28,193 nt of DNA, from contig CAYSIX010000019.1 in assembly GCA_964431205.1 (NCBI GenBank), positions 1 to 28,193 of the forward strand, written 5' to 3'. Below, one piece after another: positions 7,801 through 14,613 of this stretch (positions within the stretch are counted from its first letter, which is position 1; every line of letters starts with the position of its first letter). This DNA is from CAYSIX01 sp964431205. Lineage in GTDB: Bacteria; Planctomycetota; Phycisphaerae; Phycisphaerales; Phycisphaeraceae. The notes beneath the pieces were generated by a model. It did no database searches. It was not told the DNA's origin and saw only the letters and a list, made by a program, of their open reading frames with translations. The position numbers were made by a program, and so were the translations under genes.

Positions 7801-8889
7801 TCAACGGACCGCCATCGACTCTTCGGGCCGCTTCATCACCGCGTGGCACGCCTGCTCGACCATGTCCGCACTGACCCGCGTCATGCACTGCAAATGACCG
7901 AGCGGACACGTCTTGCGGTGGCACGGGCCACACGGCACGTCGACGCGCACGATGCGTTCACCGCCGTGGCTCGTCTCGGTCCACTTCGGCTCGGTGGGGC
8001 CGAACACCGTCACCCGAGGGATTGCGAAGGCCCGTGCGAAGTGACGTGGCCCGGTGTCGTTGCCCAGAAGCAGGTCGGCCCCGGCGATCAGGGCCATGAG
8101 CTCGCCCAGGGTCAGGCACGGGTCGTCGAGCACGTGATGCGGGCGGGTCATGGCCGCGGATATCGCGTGGGCCAGCGGCTCCTCCCCGGGGCCGGGACTG
8201 ATCACGACATTGGCGCCGTGCGTCTCGACCAGGCGGTCGGCGACCTCCGCGAAACGCTCGGGCATCCAGCATTTCGAGGAGCCGAAACGGGCACCCGGAC
8301 ACAGCACCACCCGCGGACCGGCGGCGCTCAGGCCCGCGTCGTTCAGTCGAACCCGTACCGCACGCTCGGCCTGCGGATCGACAAACAGCTCCAGCCGGTC
8401 GCCGGGCCAGGGGCAGCCCAACGCGCTGGCGAGGTGGCCGTAGTAGGTCACCAAGGGCATCGGCTCGTAGTCGCGCCCGCGGCGGTTCGGCACCGGGACC
8501 GCGTCGGTCAGCAGCCACCCCCGACCGTCGCGGCGAAACCCGACGCGCCGACGCGCCCCGATCCGCCAAGCCGTCCAGGCGGTGCGGAACGAGTTCGGCA
8601 GCAGCACCGCCAGGTCGTAGCCGACCGCCCGCTGCGATCGATACCACCGGCGGTACGCCAGCCATCTCTTCTCTCGCCCCTTGGGCCAGAAGACGCACTC
8701 GTCCATCCAGGGCGCCCCGGCGACCAGGTCGTATAGATGCCGCTTCAGCAGCAGCGTGACGTGGCTTCCAGGAAACCGGGCCCGCAGGCTCCGCAGGAAC
8801 GGCGTAGCCATCACCACGTCGCCCACCCAGGAGGGCATGATGACCAGAATTCGACGCGGATCCACATGACCTGTCATTTGTTCGGCCAT
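7801..8889 (-). CDS. waaF: Lipopolysaccharide heptosyltransferase (GT9, WaaF type)
   Basis: GT9 enzymes transfer heptose from ADP-heptose to the growing inner core of LPS at the cytoplasmic face. The 362-residue protein shows the N-terminal ILVIMPSWVGDVVMATPFL, a middle CPGARFGSSKCWM donor-domain segment, and GNDTGPRHFARAF near the end, all typical of heptosyltransferase II. The C-terminus carries a cysteine series CGPCHRKTCPLGHLQC often seen in this family in non-enteric bacteria. I chose ATG 8889 because GAAGGTG lies just before it; the frame stays open to 9012 but would then overlap the divergent rfaE2. It converges with the radical SAM gene (39-base gap) and diverges from rfaE2. Assignment to WaaF rather than another GT9 acceptor type is likely but not certain. 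Confidence 0.88.
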   Translation of the reverse strand: MAEQMTGHVDPRRILVIMPSWVGDVVMATPFLRSLRARFPGSHVTLLLKRHLYDLVAGAPWMDECVFWPKGREKRWLAYRRWYRSQRAVGYDLAVLLPNSFRTAWTAWRIGARRRVGFRRDGRGWLLTDAVPVPNRRGRDYEPMPLVTYYGHLASALGCPWPGDRLELFVDPQAERAVRVRLNDAGLSAAGPRVVLCPGARFGSSKCWMPERFAEVADRLVETHGANVVISPGPGEEPLAHAISAAMTRPHHVLDDPCLTLGELMALIAGADLLLGNDTGPRHFARAFAIPRVTVFGPTEPKWTETSHGGERIVRVDVPCGPCHRKTCPLGHLQCMTRVSADMVEQACHAVMKRPEESMAVR

Positions 8890-8906
8890 CACCTTCGAAG
8901 TATAAT
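8878..8906 (+). promoter_or_regulatory. Candidate promoter of rfaE2
   Basis: TTGTTC (8878-8883) and a consensus TATAAT (8901-8906) are 17 bases apart, pointing to rfaE2 with a leader of about 40 bases. The -35 box overlaps the first codons of the divergent waaF gene. Confidence 0.6.
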
Positions 8907-8953
8907 CCTCGGTCACACGCGAATCGAGCCGCCGATCTGTTTCCGCTCGATCG

Positions 8954-9499
8954 ATGAGCATCATGACCACGCCGCGCACCCCCAAGGCCGATTCGTTCGA
9001 CACCGCGCGCAAGATTTTTCACGAGCCCGAAGCCCTCGCCCGCGTCCTGGCGCGCCACCGCGAAGCGGGGCAAATTATCGTCTTCGGCAACGGCTGCTTT
9101 GACCTGCTGCACGTCGGTCATGTCCGCTACCTCGAAGCGGCCCGACGGCTCGGCGACCGCCTGGTCATCGCCGTCAACACCGACGCGTCCGTCCGCGCCA
9201 ACCGCAACGGTCAGGCGCCGATGGTTCCCGATCATGAGCGGATGGAGGTGATCGCCGCGCTCGCCGCGGTCGACTACGTCGTCCCGCTGGCCGAACGGCT
9301 GCCCAACAAGCTGCTCGCCCTGTTCCAGCCGGACTATCAGGCCAAGGGCACGGACTATTCCATGGACCGCATGCCCGAGAAGGAAGTCGTCGAATCCTAC
9401 GGCGGGCGGATCGTCTTCGTCGGCGACCCCAAGGACCACAGCTCGTCCGCGTTGCGAGCCAAGCTCGACCATACCCGCAGTCCCCTGACCCCGACATGA
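8954..9499 (+). CDS. rfaE2: D-glycero-beta-D-manno-heptose 1-phosphate adenylyltransferase
   Basis: The enzyme joins AMP to heptose 1-phosphate, giving ADP-heptose precursor for LPS core, the donor used by the neighbouring WaaF. The 181-residue protein is a stand-alone cytidylyltransferase-like domain: FGNGCFDLLHVGHVRYL contains the HxGH motif (His53-Val-Gly-His56), AVNTDASVRANR follows, and KGTDYS plus MPEKEVVESYGGRIVF match the C-terminal part of RfaE2. The usual Ser-Thr-Thr ending motif is replaced by HSSSAL. The kinase half found in the fused HldE is absent and not in the window. ATG 8954 is used; ATG 8963 is an alternative. A consensus-like promoter lies about 40 bases upstream. Confidence 0.9.
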   Translation: MSIMTTPRTPKADSFDTARKIFHEPEALARVLARHREAGQIIVFGNGCFDLLHVGHVRYLEAARRLGDRLVIAVNTDASVRANRNGQAPMVPDHERMEVIAALAAVDYVVPLAERLPNKLLALFQPDYQAKGTDYSMDRMPEKEVVESYGGRIVFVGDPKDHSSSALRAKLDHTRSPLTPT

Positions 9500-9508
9500 C
9501 CTCGCTTC

Positions 9509-9535
9509 AGCCGTTCACGCCGCCCTTGAACGGTT
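9509..9535. terminator. Hairpin after rfaE2
   Basis: CCGTTCA (9511-9517) pairs with TGAACGG (9527-9533), extendable by a G-T and an A-T pair. It sits 10 bases after the rfaE2 stop and is not followed by a T-run, so it is a weak terminator candidate. A second palindrome, CGCTCGC-C-GCGAGCG, lies at 9639-9653 in the same gap between converging genes. The rest of 9500-9709 shows nothing else. Confidence 0.4.
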
Positions 9536-9709
9536 CGCAACGCCGACCATGGATCAGCCATGCCGCGCCAGCACACCGGGGCGCGAACGAAGCAGCCAGA
9601 TCGTGGTCGGGATACACGACATTACTGCTGTTCGGTTCCGCTCGCCGCGAGCGTGGAGTGACCGGGAGCGCGTCCGGCGTCCGTTGAGTCGGGCGGCGAG
9701 GGCGGGGGT

Positions 9710-11050
9710 TCACTCGACACGCCGGCGGCAGCCGGAGAGCCGTCGGGTCGCGGTGAGCAGCCCGGCGAGCAGAACGCCGGCGACAGCGGGCTCGGGGGCG
9801 GCGGGGACGGCGGCCGAGCCGTCAAACGCCGTCTGCCAGATGCCCAGGTCGAACGCGTCCACGTCACCGTCGTAATCGGCGTCGCCCCGGTCGGCCGTGG
9901 CGGCGTACGTGGTCCCGAAGCCGGTCTGCCAGATGCCCAGGTCGAACGCGTCCACGTCGCCGTCGCCGTCGAAGTCGCCGGCAGCGCGCTGCGGTCGCGT
10001 GCCCTTGATCCCGGCCGGATAGGCGGCCATCTGCTGGTAGGCGGTCCACAGGTCGCCCGGGTGACCCTCGGGGTTGCCGCGGGTCCGCCACCATTCGAGC
10101 GAGTACTGGTTCCAGTCGCCGTAGCCGTCCTCGAACACGAACCAGCCGAGCGAGACGATGTTGTGGTTGCCGGGCGTCTGATTCCAACTGTGGACGTCGG
10201 CGAAGGCGCGGCGGATAAACTCGGCCGTGGCGGCCTCGTTGGCGGCCAGGTTGCCCGTCGTCCGCGTCGAGCGGTTCCACTCGGTCAGGTACACCGGCAC
10301 GTCGGTCAGCCCGCGGGCGTCGATCACCCCGAGCTGCGAGACGTAACTGTCGTGAAACTCGGCGACGGCCTGGGCGGGCGTCGCGAACGGGTTGCCGTAG
10401 GCGTGGATCGCCACGCCGTCCACGCCGCCGTCCGGCAGCGCCAGGATCGCGTCGAGCGTCTGCCCCAGCCACTGGTTGCCGTCCATCCAGCGCACGCCGG
10501 GGATCACCCCGCCCGGGCTCGGCGCGGCGACGAGCACCTCGTCGCCCGGCCGCACGGCCTTGATCGCCTGACGCACCCGGTGATAGACCTGCGCGTAGCC
10601 TTCCGGCGTAATCTGGTTGTCGGGCCAGTGGTTGCCCTCGCCGACGATGTTCGGCTCGTTGCCGATGATCCACGTGCGGCTGAAGTCGCCCAGCTCGTTG
10701 ACCACGCCGAGCACGTCCTCGTGCCAGGTGAGCTGGTCGTCGTGGTGTTCGCCCGGCGGGGCGGGGACGGTCTCGCCCCAGTTGTAGTCGACGCGGGTGA
10801 GGACGGTGGCGTCGCGGTTCGTCGCGACCTCCTGGAACAGGGGCTTGAAGTAGCCGGCGGCCCACCAGGGGACCGAGTGGGTGAGGACGGTTTCGACCGA
10901 GGATCCGCCGGGGGTCCCGTCGCCGACGCGCCAGCCGTCGTTGAAGCCCCACCAGTGGACGCCGTAGAGCTTGTCGCCGGCGTGGGCGGGCGTCGCGAGC
11001 AGGGTGGCGCCGATCGCGGCGCTCAATCCGAACGTCTTGCCGTGTCGCAT
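9710..11050 (-). CDS. Secreted glycosidase-like protein with dockerin-like pair and PEP-CTERM tail
   Basis: The 446-residue protein starts with a signal peptide (SAAIGATLLATPAHA, cut near residue 24). A TIM-barrel glycosidase-like core follows, with GNEPN (Glu132) and VYLTEWN (Glu257) in the positions expected of acid/base and nucleophile in clan GH-A enzymes; family and substrate cannot be fixed. After it come two calcium-loop repeats, DFDGDGDVDAFDLGIWQT and DADYDGDVDAFDLGIWQT, 31 codons apart. The end has PEP, a hydrophobic stretch (VAGVLLAGLLTA) and Arg residues, a PEP-CTERM signal for exosortase processing. ATG 11050 is chosen because the signal peptide begins there; the frame is open to 11134. 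It lies on the minus strand downstream of a pseudopilin-like gene, divergent from the regulator. Confidence 0.8.
   Translation of the reverse strand: MRHGKTFGLSAAIGATLLATPAHAGDKLYGVHWWGFNDGWRVGDGTPGGSSVETVLTHSVPWWAAGYFKPLFQEVATNRDATVLTRVDYNWGETVPAPPGEHHDDQLTWHEDVLGVVNELGDFSRTWIIGNEPNIVGEGNHWPDNQITPEGYAQVYHRVRQAIKAVRPGDEVLVAAPSPGGVIPGVRWMDGNQWLGQTLDAILALPDGGVDGVAIHAYGNPFATPAQAVAEFHDSYVSQLGVIDARGLTDVPVYLTEWNRSTRTTGNLAANEAATAEFIRRAFADVHSWNQTPGNHNIVSLGWFVFEDGYGDWNQYSLEWWRTRGNPEGHPGDLWTAYQQMAAYPAGIKGTRPQRAAGDFDGDGDVDAFDLGIWQTGFGTTYAATADRGDADYDGDVDAFDLGIWQTAFDGSAAVPAAPEPAVAGVLLAGLLTATRRLSGCRRRVE
9831..9958 (-). repeat. Dockerin-like DNA repeat pair in the glycosidase-like gene
   Basis: A 35-base sequence occurs identically at 9831-9865 and 9924-9958 (period 93). 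Each encodes DVDAFDLGIWQT. The first 23 bases of its coding sense are also identical to both copies in the PEP-CTERM gene at 15409 and 15496. Confidence 0.85.
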
Positions 11051-11082
11051 GCGTCTGCCGTCCCAAAACCAAAAGAGCGTGT

Positions 11083-11209
11083 TAGCCCCAAAGAGGCACA
11101 AAAGGCGCAGCGTTCGATTCGTCACTTCAGACAAGGACCGCGACCGCGAGCCGTTGCTGCCTCATCCAAGTCATGCATGTCTTACTCTTGTGCCTTTTCG
11201 TGGCCATGG
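11083..11209. repeat. Imperfect inverted-repeat element
   Basis: The left arm (11083-11106) reads AGCCCCAAAGAGGCACAAAA; the reverse complement of the right arm (about 11183-11209) reads GGCCACGAAAAGGCACAAGA, matching at about 16 of 20 positions. It fills most of the gap between two minus-strand genes. It looks like a small dispersed non-coding repeat; frames through it translate to low-complexity Lys/His-rich sequence. Confidence 0.45.
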
Positions 11210-11233
11210 CTTGCCTGACGGCCCTGGGTGCGG

Positions 11234-12101
11234 TCAGTAAAAGTTGTGGTCGAGGCCGCTGCGGACCCAGTGGGTAGTCGGATCGAGGTTCTGCATGCCC
11301 TCGGTGTCGTACTCGTTGCCGTTCATCCATCGGACGCTGCCGTCGCCGTAGAGGCGGTTGTTGCCCTTGATCCGGGGTGGGCCGTAGCCGACGGCGAAGG
11401 AGCCGACGTTGGGTTCGTGGACGGCGGGGCCGTCGACGCCGTGGTTGTAGGTCCAGTTGCCGTTGGTGTGCCAGCGGTAGAGGGTGTCGGACATCATGAC
11501 GCGGTCGCTGTGGAACTCGTTGCCGGTGATTTCCTCGGGATAGGTGGCGAGNNNNNNNNNNGGCGAGCGTGACGCCGTTGGGCTGCTCGACCCAGACGTC
11601 GCCGCGGGTGAAGATGCTGTATCGGATCGAGGCCCAGCGGGCGCCGGGTCGCCACCAGTACTGGTCGTGCTCACGGGTGGAGCCGGTGGCGCGGGCGTTG
11701 GGACAGTGCCAGATCGTGCCGAGCTCGCGGCTCTTGAAGTCGGCGCCGGGGATGTAGTCGGTCAGCGCCTTGATCGACCAGTCGTTGCCGGAGGTGGAAA
11801 AGCGGTCCTCGATCCAGATGACGTTGGGGTAGCGTTGCGTGCCGCCGCCGAAGTCGAAGGTCTCGCGGAGGTTGTTGCCGTGGTCGACGGCGAAGGCGGT
11901 GAAGACGATGCCCCACTGGTGGAGGTTGGAGCCGCACTCGGCCTCGCGGGCGGCGGTGCGCGCGGCGCCGAGCGCCGGCAGCAGGATGCCCACGAGCACG
12001 GCGATGATGCTGATGACCACCAGCAGCTCGATGAGGGTGAACGCAGCGGTCAGATTGAACGCGGCGGACCGACTCGGGGGCGATGGGTAGCGATGGGTCA
12101 T
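11234..12101 (-). CDS. Pseudopilin-like protein (prepilin N-terminal methylation domain), split by N block
   Basis: Type IV pilin-like proteins are cleaved by prepilin peptidase and assembled by type II secretion or pilus machinery. The N-terminus has the class III signal AAFTLIELLVVISIIAVL; cleavage would fall between Ala20 and Phe21, with Glu25 at mature position 5. Position -1 is Ala, not the usual Gly. A globular region follows, ending in a LYGDGSVRW motif and a short tail typical of planctomycete H-X9-DG pseudopilin-like proteins, though the His is Arg here. The frame changes at the 10-N block (11552-11561), but GGCGAG is present on both sides; merging these bases restores one frame (NGVTLA joined to TYPEEI) and gives 283 residues. 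So this is an assembly artefact, not a pseudogene. It is the first gene of a minus-strand pair. Confidence 0.82.
11552..11561. other. Assembly gap (10 N), probably an unmerged overlap
   Basis: GGCGAG ends the left contig (11546-11551) and begins the right one (11562-11567). Removing 16 bases puts both halves of the pseudopilin-like gene in one frame. The N count is therefore a placeholder. Confidence 0.7.
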
Positions 12102-12342
12102 GCCTCGCGATCCTCAGCTCGAAAATCAGACCTGCGCGGGTGGGCCCTGTGAAGAGCCCCGACACGCGGCGGCGCCGCGACCGCACCCCTGAAATGGTTG
12201 CCCACGGACCGGTACGGTCAAGCGCGCCACAACGAAATCATACCCCATGAATACACATGACGCAATATCGTATTACCGTACTTATGAGCCGTCCCGCCGG
12301 TTGGCTTACCCGCCGCCGATCGCGGCGTGTTGTCATAAGTTA

Positions 12343-12360
12343 CGACAGTCAATACTGTTG
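12343..12360. promoter_or_regulatory. Candidate operator dyad
   Basis: C-G-ACAGT, CAAT, ACTGT-T-G is an 18-base dyad with one mismatched pair. It lies about 70 bases upstream of the -35 box of the regulator gene. Its size fits a dimeric HTH protein such as the neighbouring GntR-type regulator. Binding is inferred, not shown. Confidence 0.4.
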
Positions 12361-12425
12361 CACATACGCAGCGCCGGGCGGACGCGCTCGCGACCGACGT
12401 CGCAGCGCAACCATCAAAATTGCGC

Positions 12426-12453
12426 TTGACACAGACGCGGCCGAGTGTATTAT
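12426..12453 (+). promoter_or_regulatory. Near-consensus sigma70 promoter of the regulator gene
   Basis: TTGACA (12426-12431) and TATTAT (12448-12453) are 16 bases apart. Transcription would begin near 12460, giving a leader of about 47 bases. ACAGAC (12430-12435) and GTCTGT (12461-12466) form an inverted pair bracketing the -10 box, a possible autoregulatory site. Confidence 0.65.
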
Positions 12454-12506
12454 CTGTATTGTCTGTGGCGTTCACGTCCCGTCCCGCCTCTGTCTGGGTC
12501 TGAAGC

Positions 12507-13673
12507 ATGGCTCGTTCCAAGTCACTGACACCGACGACCGAACGCGTCGCCACGGCGTTACGCCTTCAGGCGAATCAACTGGCCAACGGAGCCCGCCTGC
12601 CCTCGGTCCGACGCCTGATGCGGCAGTTCGGCGTCAGCCAGCTCACCGTCCAGCAGGCGATCGCCAGCCTCGAAGAGGAGGGGCTGGTCGAGCGGCAGGT
12701 CGGCCGGGGCACGTTCGTCTCGGCCCGCAACGGTGCCGGCGCCAAGGCCATCACCATCCTGCGCAGCGACTACCCCAGCCGCCGCGGTGACGAGATCACC
12801 AGCGCCATCCATCACAAGCTCAAGGACGACGGGCACCGGCCCATCGTGCTGACCTACTGCGACCTCGAACGGGCCGTCGAGGTGCTTCGCGAAGCGCCGC
12901 ACGCCGAGGCCTACGTGCTGCAGCCCATGCTGCCCCAGATCCCGCTGAGCCTGCTGACGTTCCTGCGGCGGCGGAGCCGGGCGGTGGTCGTCGACGGCGT
13001 GCTCGAGGGCGCCGACGTGGACGCGATCGACACCGACTGGCGACACGGTGTCGAGCTGGCGGTCGAGCACCTGATGGAGCTGGGGCACCGACGGATCGCG
13101 CTGGCCAGCGGCGAACCGACGTTCATGTGGGCCGACCCGGCCGGCCACTTCCGCTCGATCGTGCGGTGGACGGGGCTGGCGGCGGACCCGGACCCGCTTC
13201 TGAGCGCGCCGACGCGGCCGGGCGAGTCCGCCGCCGCGGGCATGCGCGACCGGCTCACCGAACTGATCCGCGCCCGGGGCGGCCTGCCTTTCAGCGCGAT
13301 GATCGTCAACAGCTACGCCAGCGCCACCGGCGCGCTGCAGAGCCTGCGCATCGCCGGGCTCCGCGTGCCCGAGGACGTGAGCCTCGTGGTGCTGGACAAC
13401 CCGGATTTGGGCGAGATGGACGGCCCGCCGCTGACGATGGTCGGGCACACCAGCGCCCAGATCGCCGAGCGCATCGTGCAGCGCGTCGAGTATCGCTGGG
13501 AGCACCCTACGGCGCACTACGAGTGCGTGCGATACCAGCCGAACCTCGTCGTGCGTCAGAGCACGGTGGCGGCGGGCGAAGCGGCCGGATCGGCGGCCCC
13601 GAAGCGGGGCGTGGCGCCGGCGGCCCCGCCGCAAGCATCGGATCACGCCGGCGCTTCGCCGCAAGCGACTTGA
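12507..13673 (+). CDS. GntR-type HTH transcription regulator with LacI-like sugar-binding domain
   Basis: The 388-residue protein is a DNA-binding regulator. Residues of about 12-70 form a GntR winged helix: LANGARLPSVRRLMRQFGVS, then LTVQQAIASLEEEGLVERQ and the GRGTFVS wing. Residues of about 80-350 resemble the periplasmic-binding-protein-like effector domain of LacI/GalR regulators (EHLMELGHRRIALASGEP, VPEDVSLVVLDNPDL). This GntR-LacI hybrid is known from AraR-type sugar regulators. A low-complexity Ala/Pro-rich tail covers the last 35 residues or so. It is followed after 16 bases by a pseudopilin-like gene, and the surrounding genes encode glycosidases, so a sugar or oligosaccharide ligand is a reasonable inference. 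A near-consensus promoter and flanking dyads suggest autoregulation. Confidence 0.88.
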   Translation: MARSKSLTPTTERVATALRLQANQLANGARLPSVRRLMRQFGVSQLTVQQAIASLEEEGLVERQVGRGTFVSARNGAGAKAITILRSDYPSRRGDEITSAIHHKLKDDGHRPIVLTYCDLERAVEVLREAPHAEAYVLQPMLPQIPLSLLTFLRRRSRAVVVDGVLEGADVDAIDTDWRHGVELAVEHLMELGHRRIALASGEPTFMWADPAGHFRSIVRWTGLAADPDPLLSAPTRPGESAAAGMRDRLTELIRARGGLPFSAMIVNSYASATGALQSLRIAGLRVPEDVSLVVLDNPDLGEMDGPPLTMVGHTSAQIAERIVQRVEYRWEHPTAHYECVRYQPNLVVRQSTVAAGEAAGSAAPKRGVAPAAPPQASDHAGASPQAT

Positions 13674-13689
13674 AGTCAGGAGGCACGTG

Positions 13690-14526
13690 ATGATCTGGCG
13701 AACACGTTGGAACGGACCCCCGGGATTCACCCTGATCGAGCTGCTGGTGGTGATCTCGATCATTGCACTTCTGATCGGGATCCTGCTGCCGGCGCTGGGC
13801 AAGGCTCGGGACGCGGCGCGGGGGGCGGCGTGCCTGTCCAACATTCGACAACTGGCGATCTCGTTCTACGCTTACGCGACGGACAACGAGAACGATTTGC
13901 CGTGGGTCTATGTCCAGAACAATCACAACACGTACGGCTGGTACTACGACCTGCTGATCGACAACGGGTACGCGCCGGACGGCCGGGACGTCAACTACCC
14001 CGAGATCACCGAGAACGACGTCCGCGGGGCCTACAAGGGCGTGTGGCGGTGCCCGTCCGTGGACTTCGAGGAGATGACGGCCAAAGGTAAGGTGGTGACG
14101 CAGAGCGGCTGGGGCGGCGGATACGGCCCCGACGAGATCCGCCTGATGGTCGGCAAGGACCGGATCAACCCCCTGATGCGCGACCTGGGCAAGCCCAAGC
14201 ACGGCGGGCCGAACCTCGACGGCGTGCCGCGCCCGACCACCACGTTCGTCATCGGCGACATCGGCCGCGTGCGCGACACCGGCGAGATCGACACCGCCGT
14301 CGCCTGCCAGCTCGGCTGGGGCGCCCACCTGCTCAAGAACGTTGGGACGAACAACCCCGGCACGCTGCCTCGGCTGCGCCACAACGACGCGGCTCACGCG
14401 GCGCTGATGGACGGCCACGCCGAGCCGTTCACCAAAATCACTTTCAGCATTGAGGGCATCAAGTCCGGCGAGCCGGACCTGTGGGAGTTCCAGATCGATC
14501 CGATCTCCAAGTTCTTCTTTGAGTAA
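13690..14526 (+). CDS. Pseudopilin-like protein with H-X9-DG motif
   Basis: The 278-residue protein has a canonical prepilin signal GFTLIELLVVISIIALL, cleaved after Gly12, with Glu17 at mature position 5. The globular part ends with RHNDAAHAALMDGHAE, an exact H-X9-DG motif (His231, Asp241-Gly242) seen in the abundant planctomycete and lentisphaeral pseudopilin-like families. AGGAGG at 13678-13683 lies six bases before ATG 13690, which I prefer to the adjacent GTG at 13687. It follows the regulator by 16 bases and is probably co-transcribed with it. Such proteins are often encoded beside PEP-CTERM and glycosidase genes, as here. Their actual function, structural or secretion-related, is not established. 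It is similar in plan to the minus-strand protein at 11234-12101 but clearly diverged. Confidence 0.88.
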   Translation: MIWRTRWNGPPGFTLIELLVVISIIALLIGILLPALGKARDAARGAACLSNIRQLAISFYAYATDNENDLPWVYVQNNHNTYGWYYDLLIDNGYAPDGRDVNYPEITENDVRGAYKGVWRCPSVDFEEMTAKGKVVTQSGWGGGYGPDEIRLMVGKDRINPLMRDLGKPKHGGPNLDGVPRPTTTFVIGDIGRVRDTGEIDTAVACQLGWGAHLLKNVGTNNPGTLPRLRHNDAAHAALMDGHAEPFTKITFSIEGIKSGEPDLWEFQIDPISKFFFE

Positions 14527-14539
14527 TTGACGCACGTCT

Positions 14540-14556
14540 GCCGGCTCGGCGCCGGC
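14540..14556 (+). other. Short GC hairpin between pseudopilin-like and PEP-CTERM genes
   Basis: GCCGGC (14540-14545) pairs with GCCGGC (14551-14556) around loop TCGGC. It lies 13 bases after the stop codon and has no T-run. It may trim or partly terminate the transcript. Confidence 0.35.
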
Positions 14557-14613
14557 GGGTGGTTCCGATCGTGTCCGTGGCATTCGCCAGGAAGAGAAAG
14601 AGGAGGAAACGCG

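Larger units (their letters stand above)
12102..12506. promoter_or_regulatory. Divergent regulatory region between pseudopilin-like gene and regulator
   Basis: This 405-base stretch has no convincing gene and is noticeably richer in A+T than its flanks between about 12230 and 12470. It holds a dyad GACCG-GTA-CGGTC (12207-12219), a spaced inverted repeat ACTTATG/CATAAGT (12280-12286 and 12334-12340), a dyad ACAGT-CAAT-ACTGT (12345-12358), and a promoter pair reading towards the regulator. It probably controls both transcription directions. Confidence 0.6.

Noticed and set aside
11127..12101. Pseudopilin-like gene ending at 11127 by reading straight through the N block
   Set aside because: After the N block this frame turns into Arg/Pro-rich noise, while the other frame continues as a sensible protein to the stop at 11234.
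12218..12553. A 111-codon minus-strand open frame in the divergent region
   Set aside because: It runs across the promoter and the HTH start, has no ribosome-binding site and no recognisable sequence.
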